A stretch of 64,000 bases of DNA from Nannocystaceae bacterium (GCA_019694555.1 JAIBBS010000007.1:1-64000); one strand, 5' to 3'; numbered from the stretch's first letter, positions 27,655 to 36,849 are shown. The notes: generated from the letters alone by a model not told the origin. Program-made: numbers and translations.

Positions 27655-28761
27655 TCAGCGCACCAGCGAGGCGTCGATGTCGTCGAGCCGGGCGCAGCCG
27701 CACAGCGCCATCGCGACGTCGAGCTCGCGCTCGAGCAGCGCGAAGACCTTGGCGACGCCGCGCTGGCCGCCCAGCGCGAGGCCCCACAGCACCGGTCGCC
27801 CCAGCAGCACCGCGTCGGCGCCGCGCGCCAGCGCCTTGATCACGTCGGTGCCACGCCGGATGCCGCCGTCGAGCAGCACCGCCGCGCGCTCGGCCACCGC
27901 CTCGGCGATCTCGGGCAACGCGTCGATGGTCGCGATCGCACCGTCGAGCTGGCGTCCGCCGTGGGTCGACACGACCACGCCCGCGACGCCCTCGGCCACC
28001 GCTCGCGCGGCGTCGTCGGCCCGCAGCACGCCCTTGAGCACGATCGGCAGCTCGGTCTGCGCGCGCAGCCACGCGAGGTCGCGCCACGACAGCGACGGAT
28101 CGACCAGCGACGCGAAGTAGGTGCCCAGCGCCTCGGCCGGGCTCTCGCCGTCGGCGCGCACGTTGGGCGCGCGGAAGCCCGGCGGCAGCGACACGCCGTG
28201 GGCCCGGTCGCGCTCGCGCAGGCCCAGCATCGGCGCATCGACGGTCACGACCAGCGCGCGCGCGCCGGCCTGCTGCACGCGCGCGAGCAGCTCCGCGGTC
28301 GCGCCGCGGTCGCGATAGACGTACAGCTGAAACCACAGCGCGCCGCCGGCCGCGGCTGCGACGGCCTCGACCGGGGTGGTCGACAGCGTCGAGAGCACCA
28401 TGATCGATCCGGCCTCGCGCGCGGCGGCGGCGGTGGCCAGCTCGGCGCGGCGGTGCACCAGCGCGTGCATCGCGGTCGGTGCGACCAAGAATGGATTCGC
28501 CAGCGGCATGCCCAGCACTGTGGTCGCGCGGTCGCGGCGTGCGACGTCGACCAGCACGCGGGGCCGCAGCGCGAGGCGATCGTAGCTGGCGCGGGCGTCG
28601 GCGACCGTCCGCTCGTCACACGCGCCGCCGGCGATGTATGCGAACACCTCCGGCGGCAGCACGCGGCGCGCGAGCGGTTCGAGCTGGAGCAGGTTGCCGA
28701 CGGCATCGAGGTCTGCGATGCCGCCGTGCAACGACTCGTCGCGATCGCGATCGTGGGCCAT
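27655..28761 (-). CDS. FMN-dependent alpha-hydroxy-acid oxidase
   Basis: A 368-residue TIM-barrel flavoenzyme of the lactate/glycolate oxidase family. It oxidises an L-2-hydroxy acid to a 2-oxo acid. The active site is visible as VVSTHGGRQLDGAIATID, with the catalytic His and Arg; FMN contacts include FLVAPTAMHALVHRRAELA, FQLYVYRDRGAT and LDGGIRRGTDVIKALARGA. The Thr in STHGGRQLD replaces the usual Asn of SNHGGRQLD, a mild change beside the catalytic His. It stands alone and faces the AgmX-type lipoprotein gene. Confidence 0.92.
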   Translation of the reverse strand: MAHDRDRDESLHGGIADLDAVGNLLQLEPLARRVLPPEVFAYIAGGACDERTVADARASYDRLALRPRVLVDVARRDRATTVLGMPLANPFLVAPTAMHALVHRRAELATAAAAREAGSIMVLSTLSTTPVEAVAAAAGGALWFQLYVYRDRGATAELLARVQQAGARALVVTVDAPMLGLRERDRAHGVSLPPGFRAPNVRADGESPAEALGTYFASLVDPSLSWRDLAWLRAQTELPIVLKGVLRADDAARAVAEGVAGVVVSTHGGRQLDGAIATIDALPEIAEAVAERAAVLLDGGIRRGTDVIKALARGADAVLLGRPVLWGLALGGQRGVAKVFALLERELDVAMALCGCARLDDIDASLVR

Positions 28762-28887
28762 GCGCGGGCGTAGCTTGGCGCGCCCGCACGGGCGCGCGCA
28801 ACCCGTGCTGCCGGTCGGGCCTCACACACCGTGCATGGCCCCAGCCCGCTCGCCCCTTCGCGCTTGGCGACGCGTCGCGGACCCTGC

Positions 28888-28893
28888 TAGCGT
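28888..28893 (+). promoter_or_regulatory. -10-like TAGCGT nine bases before a GTG start
   Basis: TAGCGT ends nine bases before the GTG at 28903 and supports that codon as the start. Confidence 0.4.
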
Positions 28894-28902
28894 CTGTCGA
28901 AG

Positions 28903-30114
28903 GTGGTGGTGGCGCACGCCGTGATGGGCTGGGCGGCAAGCGGCGTGATCGGCCGCGCGATCGCGACGATGGTGGCACTCGCGGGCCCGCCCAAGCTGCC
29001 GCCGATGCCGGGGCAGAACACCGGCCCCGCGGCCGAGGGCGACGCGATTGCGACCACGCCGGCCAAGCCTGCACCGAGCAAGCCTGCGCCGAGCAAGCCT
29101 GCGACGAGCCAGCCTGCACCGAGCAAGCCCACGTCGAAGCTGCCCGCGACGACGAGCGCGGCCTCGCCGACGGCGACCGCCGAGCCCACCGTCGCGCCGG
29201 CGCCCGGCCCCGGCGGCGCGGCACCGCCGAGCTTGCCCGACGCGCCCGGCGATGCGGCCACGCCGGGCGCGGACAGTGCCGGCGAGCGCGTCGAGCCACC
29301 GCAGCCGGAGCTGTCGGGCCCGCCGCCGCGACCGCTGCGCGACGGACCCGGCGCAGCGCCGGCGATGTCGTCCGACGAGCGCGCGCGCGGCCGTCTTCCC
29401 GGTGGCGACGACGACGACGACGACGGACGCGCTCGCATGCCGCCGCCGTTGCGTCCGCCGTTTCGCGGCGTGGGCCTGTTCGCCGCCGCGGGCGTGACCT
29501 TCGGCGTGGCGCTGGCCGAGCAGATCGTCGGCCACCTGATCGTCAAGAAGCGCTGCATCGAGCCGGTCGCGGCGCAGGCGACGATGGGCGATCCCTTCGA
29601 CAGCCAGACCGACGCCGAGCAGGTCGGCGACGCGGTGCTGCGCTGCGCGCCGACGATCTTGCCGGTGGTCGCGCTGCGCGTGAACTCGGATCTCGCGCTG
29701 GCGACCACCATCGCGCTGGCGACCGCGGGCGCGGTGTTGCGGGGCGAACGCGACGCCTTCGATCACGCGATGGGCTCGGGTGCGCACGTGCGGGTGCCCC
29801 GGCGCGTGCAGCAGCTGCGCTGGGCCGGCATCGGCGTGCTCGCGGCCGGGGCCGCGGTGTGGGTGTCGCTGAGCCCGGCCTCGTGGGCCGTGCTGGCGAA
29901 GTGTGACAGCGCCCGCTGTGCCAGCCGTGCCCGTGCGATGTCGTTCTCGACGCGCGACGTCGGTGCGGCGCTGGTCGCGGCCGGTGCGGGCATGGTCGGC
30001 TACGCGGAGTCGTATCGCCGCAATCACGGCCGTTACGCCCGCGAGCGCGCGATCCTGTGGGCACCGAGCTTCGGTCGCGGCTGGGTCGGCTTGTCGTTCT
30101 CGTCGCGCTTCTGA
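28903..30114 (+). CDS. Membrane protein with PSKPA repeats and Pro-rich linker
   Basis: A 403-residue protein of unknown function. A short hydrophobic N-terminus leads into a Pro/Ala/Thr-rich region with a tandem pentapeptide (PSKPA, from residue about 55), then an Asp-rich stretch (GGDDDDDDGR). The C-terminal 220 residues hold about four membrane segments (GVGLFAAAGVTFGVALAEQI, LATTIALATAGAVL and others) with four Cys, including CDSARCASR. The GTG at 28903 follows a TAGCGT hexamer; an ATG lies at 28924. The long Pro-rich spacer suggests it spans the cell wall. Confidence 0.72.
   Translation: MVVAHAVMGWAASGVIGRAIATMVALAGPPKLPPMPGQNTGPAAEGDAIATTPAKPAPSKPAPSKPATSQPAPSKPTSKLPATTSAASPTATAEPTVAPAPGPGGAAPPSLPDAPGDAATPGADSAGERVEPPQPELSGPPPRPLRDGPGAAPAMSSDERARGRLPGGDDDDDDGRARMPPPLRPPFRGVGLFAAAGVTFGVALAEQIVGHLIVKKRCIEPVAAQATMGDPFDSQTDAEQVGDAVLRCAPTILPVVALRVNSDLALATTIALATAGAVLRGERDAFDHAMGSGAHVRVPRRVQQLRWAGIGVLAAGAAVWVSLSPASWAVLAKCDSARCASRARAMSFSTRDVGAALVAAGAGMVGYAESYRRNHGRYARERAILWAPSFGRGWVGLSFSSRF
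29065..29139 (+). repeat. 15-base tandem repeat encoding PSKPA
   Basis: Four copies of a 15-base unit AAGCCTGCACCGAGC (with one or two changes each), followed by a degenerate fifth. It encodes the pentapeptide KPAPS/PSKPA in a Pro-rich linker. The same period and PSK core occur in an unrelated gene at 33288-33347. Confidence 0.85.
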
Positions 30115-30120
30115 TACCGT
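30115..30120 (+). promoter_or_regulatory. -10-like TACCGT eight bases before a start
   Basis: TACCGT ends eight bases before the ATG at 30129 of the first zinc-ribbon lipoprotein. It overlaps the end of the preceding gene. Confidence 0.4.
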
Positions 30121-30128
30121 GGGCGACG

Positions 30129-30617
30129 ATGCATCCTTGTCATGCGTGTCATCGTCATGTCCGTCGCGACGCCGCGGCGTGTCCGTTCTGCGGCGCGACC
30201 CTGCGCGACGACGCCGCGCCGACCCCCGTCGCGGTGCGCATGCTGCTGGGACTCGCGACGCTGCTGGGACAGGCCAGCTGCGGTGGCGACGACACGGCCG
30301 ACAGCGCCGGCTCGATGACGACGGTGACCGACACCGCCTCGGGCACGGGCAGCACGTCGATCGGCACGATGACCACCGACGACTCGGTCTCGATGGGCGT
30401 CGCCGCCTACGGCGATCCGAGCAGCGTCGACTCGACCGCCACCACGACCGACAGCGACACCGACAGCACCACCGGCAGCGACTCGGGCACCTCCGCGGCC
30501 GACTCGGGCAGCTCCGGCAGCTCGGGCGGCTCGGGCTCGAGCGGCACCGACAGCGGCTCGTCGACCGCGGCGACGGCGGCTTCGGACACTGCGGACTACG
30601 GCGCGCCGGGCGGCTGA
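30129..30617 (+). CDS. Zinc-ribbon leader / YG-motif lipoprotein A (possible radical SAM substrate)
   Basis: A 162-residue protein. Residues 1-28 form a zinc ribbon with C4/C7 and C18/C21 (CHACHRHVRR, CPFCGATL). A hydrophobic stretch ends in a lipobox-like QASC at C51 followed by GGDD. If cleaved there, the ribbon would be part of the removed leader. The remainder is Ser/Thr/Gly/Asp-rich with two YG motifs: AAYGDPSS (Tyr94) and, at the very end, SDTADYGAPGG (Tyr157). The paralogue at 32082-32525 has the same plan and nearly the same ends. It overlaps the convergent radical SAM gene by 22 bases. A role as a peptide modified by that enzyme is inference from position and conservation. Confidence 0.8.
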   Translation: MHPCHACHRHVRRDAAACPFCGATLRDDAAPTPVAVRMLLGLATLLGQASCGGDDTADSAGSMTTVTDTASGTGSTSIGTMTTDDSVSMGVAAYGDPSSVDSTATTTDSDTDSTTGSDSGTSAADSGSSGSSGGSGSSGTDSGSSTAATAASDTADYGAPGG

Positions 30618-31969
30618 GCCGCGAGCGCGGCGAGCTCGTCCGCCGTCAGCGTGCGCCCCGGTCCCAGCAGATCCACCAGTCGCGAGGTCCGCGGTTCGTC
30701 GATCTGCACCGGGCCGCTCGCGGCGCGCACCGCCGGGTCCTTCGATTCGCGCACGATTCGGAACAGGCCATTGTCGAAGGGCAAACCCGGCGCAGCCTGG
30801 ACCAGCTCGACACGTTCGCGCAGGCCCATGCGGTCCATCTCGAGCGCGCGGTGGTGGCAAAACGGATTGTTGCCCGGGCGGCCGAGCAGCGGCTCGGTCG
30901 CGGCCGTGCAGCCCGACATGCAGGTCGGGCCGTAGTAGCACTCGGCGCAATAGCCCCACAGATCCGCGGTGCTGCGATCGCGGACGTAGGTGATCTCGGG
31001 CGCGGCCTCCCACAGCGCGCGCAGGCCGTGCTCGCGCCACAGCCCGCCGATGTTGGTCGGGCCGCCGACGCTGGGGCAGCTCTTGATCGCGCCGTTGCTC
31101 TCGATGCCCATCACCGACAGCCCGGCGTTGCAGCCGGAGAAGTGGCCCTCGCCGCGCTGGTGGCGACGCAGCTTGTGCTCGAACGGACCGAAGTAGCCGA
31201 GGTTGTTGCCGGGCCAGATCACCACGCCGAGCTCGCGGCAGCGATCCTCGACGCGGTCGAGCGTCTCGAACAGCTCCACGAACTGGTACGGCTGCACCAG
31301 CAGCTCCGGGTGATCGGCGGCGGCACCGTGCGGCATGGTGATCTGCAGCTGCCACGCCTTGACACCCTCGGCCGCGAGCAGCTCGAGCAGCGGCAGCAGC
31401 TCCGTGCGCGTGCGCTGGTTGATCTGGGTGTTGCACGCGATGCGTGAGCCCGCGTCGCGCAGGTGTCGCAGCGCCGTGAACGCGCGATCCCAGCTCTGCG
31501 GCCGGTTGCGCACGTGGTCGTGGCTCTCGCGCAGGCCGTCGATCGACACCGACACGCTCTGGATGCCGGCCTCGACCATGGCCTCGGCGCGCTCGCGCGA
31601 CATGTTGTAGCCGCCGGTGGTCATCGTCGCAGTCATGCCGTGCTCGCGGATGCGACGGATCACCAAGATGAAGTCGTTGCGCAGGTAGGCCTCGCCGCCG
31701 ATGAGCACGACCTCGCCCACGCCCATCTGCGCCATCTCGTCGACCAGCGCCAGCGCTTCTTCGGTGTCGAGCTCGTCCTCGCGCGGCAGCCCGGCCCGCG
31801 GGCCGCAGTGCAGACACTTCTGATCGCACGCGAGCGTGAACTCCCACACCGCCAGTGCCGGCGTCGGCACCGTGCCCGATTGCGGCGCGCGGACCAGGTG
31901 CCGCCGCCCGCGCCCGGGCGGCAGTTGCCCGGACACCGGCAGCCGTCGTCGTACGTCTTGCAGCCCCAT
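30596..31969 (-). CDS. Radical SAM/SPASM enzyme
   Basis: A 457-residue radical SAM protein. The [4Fe-4S] motif is C48-x3-C52-x2-C55 (ACDQKCLHC), with a GGE-type SAM loop (LIGGEAYLRND) after it. The C-terminal SPASM region has Cys for auxiliary clusters (SGCNAGLS, IKSCPSV, YCAECYYGPTCMSGC, and a later FCHHR). SPASM enzymes modify peptides or proteins, making thioether, C-C or epimerised products. It lies between the two paralogous zinc-ribbon lipoproteins, convergent with one and divergent from the other. The start at 31969 (MGLQDV) gives a normal N-terminus. No transporter or protease gene is close, so secretion would use the lipoprotein route. Confidence 0.92.
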   Translation of the reverse strand: MGLQDVRRRLPVSGQLPPGRGRRHLVRAPQSGTVPTPALAVWEFTLACDQKCLHCGPRAGLPREDELDTEEALALVDEMAQMGVGEVVLIGGEAYLRNDFILVIRRIREHGMTATMTTGGYNMSRERAEAMVEAGIQSVSVSIDGLRESHDHVRNRPQSWDRAFTALRHLRDAGSRIACNTQINQRTRTELLPLLELLAAEGVKAWQLQITMPHGAAADHPELLVQPYQFVELFETLDRVEDRCRELGVVIWPGNNLGYFGPFEHKLRRHQRGEGHFSGCNAGLSVMGIESNGAIKSCPSVGGPTNIGGLWREHGLRALWEAAPEITYVRDRSTADLWGYCAECYYGPTCMSGCTAATEPLLGRPGNNPFCHHRALEMDRMGLRERVELVQAAPGLPFDNGLFRIVRESKDPAVRAASGPVQIDEPRTSRLVDLLGPGRTLTADELAALAAQPPGAP

Positions 31970-32069
31970 CGGCGTCCGAGCGTAGCGCGAAACCCCGGCG
32001 CCAGCTGCGGCTGCGACCACGACGGCTGCGACGGTGTGCCGGCCGCTTCCAGGGTGGCCGCGACACTGT

Positions 32070-32075
32070 TACGCT
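32070..32075 (+). promoter_or_regulatory. -10-like TACGCT six bases before a start
   Basis: TACGCT ends six bases before the ATG at 32082, in the 112-base gap between the radical SAM gene and lipoprotein B. Confidence 0.45.
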
Positions 32076-32081
32076 GCGAGC

Positions 32082-32525
32082 ATGATTCCGTGTTTGGGTT
32101 GCCATCGTCACGTTCGCGCCGACGCCATCGCGTGCCCCTTCTGCGGCGCCGCGCTGCGAGACACGCCCGCGCCCGCGCCGCTGCTCGCAGGCCTGCTGCT
32201 GGGCCTGACGATGATCAGCTGCGGCGGTGACGACGGGGACACCAACGCGAGCAGCGCGAGCGCGAGCGCCAGCCAGACCTCCAACGGCACCGGCGACACC
32301 TCGACCACGGACAACAGCTCCGCGTCGGTCGCCGACTACGGCAGCGCCAGCTTCGAGGACAGCGGTCTCACCAACGTCACCGACACGACCACCGGCGGCA
32401 CCACCGGTGGCGAGAGCAGCTCCTCGGGCAGCGACTCGAGCGGCACCGACAGCGGCTCGACCACCGCGGCGAGCAGCGCCTCGGACACTGCAGACTACGG
32501 CGCGCCAGGCAGCACCGGCCCCTGA
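32082..32525 (+). CDS. Zinc-ribbon leader / YG-motif lipoprotein B (possible radical SAM substrate)
   Basis: A 147-residue paralogue of the protein at 30129-30617. The zinc ribbon (C4/C7, C18/C21; CLGCHRHVRAD, CPFCGAAL) is almost identical, and so is the SCGGDD junction at C47. Two YG motifs follow in a Ser/Thr-rich tail: VADYGSASF (Tyr86) and SASDTADYGAPGS (Tyr139) near the end. The linker between them has diverged freely, which implies selection on the ribbon and the YG sites. It is divergent from the radical SAM gene, so both could share control. The lipobox (MISC) is non-standard at -3. Confidence 0.8.
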   Translation: MIPCLGCHRHVRADAIACPFCGAALRDTPAPAPLLAGLLLGLTMISCGGDDGDTNASSASASASQTSNGTGDTSTTDNSSASVADYGSASFEDSGLTNVTDTTTGGTTGGESSSSGSDSSGTDSGSTTAASSASDTADYGAPGSTGP

Positions 32526-32546
32526 CGCGCGTGCACGTGCGGCGGC

Positions 32547-33098
32547 TCAGCGCGGACAGCCGCGCAGCCGCCACCAGTGGAACGCGGCCATCACCAGCGC
32601 GTGGTCGATGACGCCGCGCGCCAGCAGCCCGTCGATGTCGTCGAGCGCAACCAGCTCGATCACGGTCTCCTCGGTCGCGTCGTTGGCGATCTCGCCGACC
32701 TTCTCGCAGCCGGTCGCGAGCATCGAGTGGATGCGGTTGCGGAACAGCGCGGGGTTGGGCATCACCGAGCCCAGCGCGATCACGCGGCCGGCGCGATAGC
32801 CGGTCTCCTCGAGCAGCTCGCGCGCGGCCGCGGCGGTGGGCTCCTCGCCGTCGTCGATCAGCCCACCGGGGATCTCGAGCGTCTCGCGACCGGCACCGTG
32901 GCGGAACTGCCGGATCATCACGACCTCGCCCGTGGTCGTGATCGGGATGATGTTGGCCCAGTCGACCGAGTCGATGCGGTAGAAGACGTGGGTCTCGCCC
33001 GTGTCCGCGCGCTGGTCGTGCAGCTCGGAGACATCGAACACGCGGTAGCTCGCGAGCACGCGCTCGGACAGGGTGCGCCACTTCGCCAGGCTGCTCAT
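32547..33098 (-). CDS. Nudix hydrolase, ADP-ribose pyrophosphatase type
   Basis: A 183-residue Nudix enzyme with a complete Nudix box, GLIDDGEEPTAAAARELLEE followed by TGY (Gx5Ex7REUxEExGU), preceded by the VVMIRQFRHGAGRETLEIPG block typical of ADP-ribose or related sugar-nucleotide pyrophosphatases. It would cleave ADP-ribose to AMP and ribose phosphate, or a similar dinucleotide, in the cytoplasm. The ATG at 33098 matches family length. It lies on its own, convergent with lipoprotein B. Confidence 0.9.
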   Translation of the reverse strand: MSSLAKWRTLSERVLASYRVFDVSELHDQRADTGETHVFYRIDSVDWANIIPITTTGEVVMIRQFRHGAGRETLEIPGGLIDDGEEPTAAAARELLEETGYRAGRVIALGSVMPNPALFRNRIHSMLATGCEKVGEIANDATEETVIELVALDDIDGLLARGVIDHALVMAAFHWWRLRGCPR

Positions 33099-33153
33099 CG
33101 TGGCGACACGGTGCCCCGATCGCGGCCCATCGGCAAGCGCGGCGCGAAGCTGG

Positions 33154-33159
33154 TAGGCT
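33154..33159 (+). promoter_or_regulatory. -10-like TAGGCT eight bases before a start
   Basis: TAGGCT ends eight bases before the ATG at 33168 of the TolB-like lipoprotein, probably driving it and the coupled kinase gene. Confidence 0.4.
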
Positions 33160-33167
33160 TGCCCGCG

Positions 33168-34346
33168 ATGCGCAGGCGCTCTCGTTCGCCTCTCGTCGTG
33201 CTGTCGCTGGCGTTCGCCTGCGACAAGCCCACGACCACCCCCGACGCCGCGGCCAGCTCCGACGGCGGCACGACGCCCCCCACCGCACCGAGCAAGGTCG
33301 AGCCGAGCAAGGTCGAGCCGAGCAAGGTCGAGCCGAGCAAGCCCGAGCCGGTCGCGACCAAGGAGGTCTGGCTCGACCCGCTGCCGCAGGAGGTCCACCT
33401 GGGCCGCATCCGCCAGCTGACCTTCGGCGGCGAGAACGCCGAGGCCTACCTCAGCGGCGACGAGCGCAAGCTGGTGTTCCAGTCGACCCGCGACGGCGGT
33501 GGTTGCGACCAGATCTACACCATGGGCATCGACGGCTCCGACGTCCGGCGCATCAGCTCGGGCAAGGGCCGCACGACCTGCTCGTACTTCCTGCCCGGCG
33601 ATCAGCGGGTGCTGTACGCCTCGACCCACGCGGCCGCCGACGATTGCCTGCCACCGCCCGATCGCAGCCACGGCTACGTGTGGAAGCTGTACTCGGAGTT
33701 CGACATCTACACCGCGGCGATCGACGGCAGCGACGTCAAGCCGCTGGTCGCGGGCCCCGGCTACGACGCCGAGGCGACCGTGAGCCCGCTGGGTGACCGC
33801 ATCGTGTTCACCTCGACGCGCGACGGCGACCCCGAGCTGTACGTGATGAACGTCGACGGCAGCAAGCCCAAGCGGCTGACCCGCACCAAGGGCTACGACG
33901 GCGGCGCATTCTTCTCGCCCGACGGCAAGCACATCGTCTATCGCGCCAACCATCCCAGCGGCAAGGAAGAGCTGGCCAAGTACGACGCGATCATCAAGGA
34001 AGGCCTGGTGCGGCCGACCCGCCTGGAGCTGTTCGTGATGGACGCCGACGGCAAGCACAACAAGCAGATCACGCGCAACGGCAAGGCCAACTTCGCGCCG
34101 TTCTTCCACCCCGACGGCAAGCGCATCATCTTTGCCAGCAACCAAGCCGACGAGCAGGGTCGCAACTTCGATCTGTACCTGGTGGACATCGCCGGCAAGC
34201 ACGTCGAGCAGGTCACGCACAACCCTGACTTCGACGGCTTCCCGATGTTCACGCGCGACGGCAAGCAGCTGATCTTCGCCAGCAACCGCCACTCGGCGCA
34301 GCACGGCGACACCAACGTCTTCGTCGCGGAGTGGAAGGACGGCTGA
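33168..34346 (+). CDS. TolB-like beta-propeller lipoprotein
   Basis: A 392-residue lipoprotein: a signal ending in LAFAC, a linker with tandem PSKVE pentapeptides (residues about 41-60), then six or so TolB/PD40 repeats. Each has a SPDGK-type turn (AFFSPDGKHIVYRAN, FFHPDGKRIIFASNQ, MFTRDGKQLIFASNR), giving a beta-propeller. Such domains bind other envelope proteins or peptides. Two bases after its stop the Ser/Thr kinase gene starts, so they form one unit; the propeller may act outside while the kinase acts in the cytoplasm. A direct sensor-kinase link is only a guess. Confidence 0.88.
   Translation: MRRRSRSPLVVLSLAFACDKPTTTPDAAASSDGGTTPPTAPSKVEPSKVEPSKVEPSKPEPVATKEVWLDPLPQEVHLGRIRQLTFGGENAEAYLSGDERKLVFQSTRDGGGCDQIYTMGIDGSDVRRISSGKGRTTCSYFLPGDQRVLYASTHAAADDCLPPPDRSHGYVWKLYSEFDIYTAAIDGSDVKPLVAGPGYDAEATVSPLGDRIVFTSTRDGDPELYVMNVDGSKPKRLTRTKGYDGGAFFSPDGKHIVYRANHPSGKEELAKYDAIIKEGLVRPTRLELFVMDADGKHNKQITRNGKANFAPFFHPDGKRIIFASNQADEQGRNFDLYLVDIAGKHVEQVTHNPDFDGFPMFTRDGKQLIFASNRHSAQHGDTNVFVAEWKDG
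33288..33347 (+). repeat. 15-base tandem repeat encoding PSKVE
   Basis: Four units of CCGAGCAAGGTCGAG, three identical and the last changed to PSKPE. It forms the linker between lipobox and propeller and is prone to copy-number change by slippage. Confidence 0.85.
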
Positions 34347-34348
34347 CG

Positions 34349-35236
<888 letters not shown>

Positions 35237-35245
35237 GCACGCGAC

Positions 35246-36277
35246 TCAGGGGGCACCGGTGACGATGATGCGCACGATCACGGCGCTTATCGTCTCGAGG
35301 TCGGCCACGTTCCCGCGCGCGCGCACGTTGACGAACGCGCCGGCCCCGTCGACGCGTAGGCTGTCGACCACTGTCTTCGGCACGCCGAGGTTGGTCACCA
35401 TCGGCTTGAAGCCGTCGAGCAAGCGCCCGATCTCGGCGGCAGCGCTGCGCGCGAGCTCGGGTCCGGGATACTGCATCGACACGTCCATCGCGACGCCACC
35501 GTGCAGCTCCAGCGTCGCGACCATGTCGTCGGCGCGCGTGCCCGCGATCGACAGCGAGGACGCGCTGGCCGATCGCACCGCCAACCACGCCGCACGGCCC
35601 TCGCCGGTGCGCGCGAGGCTGAGCGTGAGCGGCCCCTCGAGCAGCGAGCGCCCGCGGCCGGCGATGCGCTCGCGCGTGGGCTCGACCCAGGCCGGTGACG
35701 CGATCACGAGCGTGCAGCGGTCCACGATGATGCCGCGGGTCCCGCCCTCGAGCGCGAGCTCCGTGGTGCCTTCGTGCGGCGCGAGCGTGAAGCCGGGCTC
35801 CGCCTTCGCGCTCGCGAGCTGGGCGCGCACACACTCGAGCTTGTCCGGGTCGCCGATGCCGTCGGCCTGCAGCACCGACAGCGAGTGCGCGCTGCCGTCG
35901 CTGCGTGCGGTGGTGACGGCGCGCCAGCTGCCCAGCCCCAGCCCACAGTGCTCGGCCGCCGCGAACACGTCCCGCAACGCGTCGGACTTCGCGAAGGCGC
36001 CCACGACCGCGGCGACGCTCGGCTCCTGCAGCAACGCCACCACATCGACGTGCGAGACCGTGTCGGCCTCGGCGGGGGCGAAGCGCAGCGCGGCCACGCC
36101 CCCGCGCGCGCATGGGATGTCGCCGGTGGCGTGACGCGCCGGTGACGGAGCCTCGCGCGCAGGCGTCTGCGCGTCCGCGGCGACCGCGGGCGACGCCGGT
36201 GCCACGGGCCCGATGGGTTGCGCGGCCGCGCCTCGGCAGCCGAACGCGAGCAAGCAGGCAGCAACGCCGCGACGCAT
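35246..36277 (-). CDS. Lipoprotein, hypothetical
   Basis: A 343-residue lipoprotein with a signal ending in AFGC. After an Ala/Pro-rich linker of about 35 residues it has two related halves of mixed alpha/beta structure, with TVSHVDVVALLQEPSVAAVV and DVFAAAEHCGLGLG near the start. Three further Cys (IPC, EHC, LEC and DRC) may pair. I do not recognise the domain. It is convergent with the kinase gene and nine bases from it. On the minus strand a TACAAC hexamer lies close before the ATG, a variant of the recurring element. Confidence 0.75.
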   Translation of the reverse strand: MRRGVAACLLAFGCRGAAAQPIGPVAPASPAVAADAQTPAREAPSPARHATGDIPCARGGVAALRFAPAEADTVSHVDVVALLQEPSVAAVVGAFAKSDALRDVFAAAEHCGLGLGSWRAVTTARSDGSAHSLSVLQADGIGDPDKLECVRAQLASAKAEPGFTLAPHEGTTELALEGGTRGIIVDRCTLVIASPAWVEPTRERIAGRGRSLLEGPLTLSLARTGEGRAAWLAVRSASASSLSIAGTRADDMVATLELHGGVAMDVSMQYPGPELARSAAAEIGRLLDGFKPMVTNLGVPKTVVDSLRVDGAGAFVNVRARGNVADLETISAVIVRIIVTGAP

Positions 36278-36330
36278 TCGTGATCGGTTGTAGCACGCGC
36301 GACGCGAGCGCCGCTATCGCGGACCGCGGC

Positions 36331-36750
36331 TCACGTTGCCGCGCCGGGCCCTGCTGCACCCGTGCGGGCCGGCACCGCGCAGCCCTGGTCACAGCGGCCG
36401 GTGAGCGCGAGCCGCCGCTCGGCGAAGCGATCGTAGGCCCACGACAACACCGACGCGATGCCCGGCAGCCGCGTGAGCGCGACCAACCAGCCCAGGCCGA
36501 CCGCCTGGTACAGCCGGCGGAACACCTCGATGCCATCGATCACGCGACCATCGGGCAGCGTCGCGTGGATGCGGGCCATCAAGCGCTCGTACTGCAGGCC
36601 GTACGCGCCGGCGTCGAACTGCGGCGCAGCGATGTCGACGAAGTCGATCGCGCCGCGGCGATCGAGCCGCCGCAGCATCGCGACCTCGCGCGCACACAGG
36701 GGACACGCACCGTCGTGGAACAGTCGCACCGACCAGCTCGACTCGACCAT
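36331..36750 (-). CDS. DCC family thiol-disulfide oxidoreductase-like protein
   Basis: A 139-residue protein of the DUF393/DCC family, named after its conserved DGxCxxC motif, here FHDGACPLCAREV near residue 12. The following RRLDRRGAIDFVDI and a C-terminal amphipathic region (AVGLGWLVALTRLPGIASVL) match the family. The paired Cys suggests thiol redox chemistry, but the biochemical role of the family is poorly known. The ATG at 36750 gives normal length. A short Cys pair at the end (RCDQGCAVP) is an extra. Confidence 0.85.
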   Translation of the reverse strand: MVESSWSVRLFHDGACPLCAREVAMLRRLDRRGAIDFVDIAAPQFDAGAYGLQYERLMARIHATLPDGRVIDGIEVFRRLYQAVGLGWLVALTRLPGIASVLSWAYDRFAERRLALTGRCDQGCAVPARTGAAGPGAAT

Positions 36751-36849
36751 GGCACCGCGGAGCTTGACGGCGATCGCGAGCCCTGCAAGCGGGCGGCACA
36801 CGCGTCGGTCCCCGCGGCTACCAAGCAATGGGGAAGGGCCCCGAGTCGT

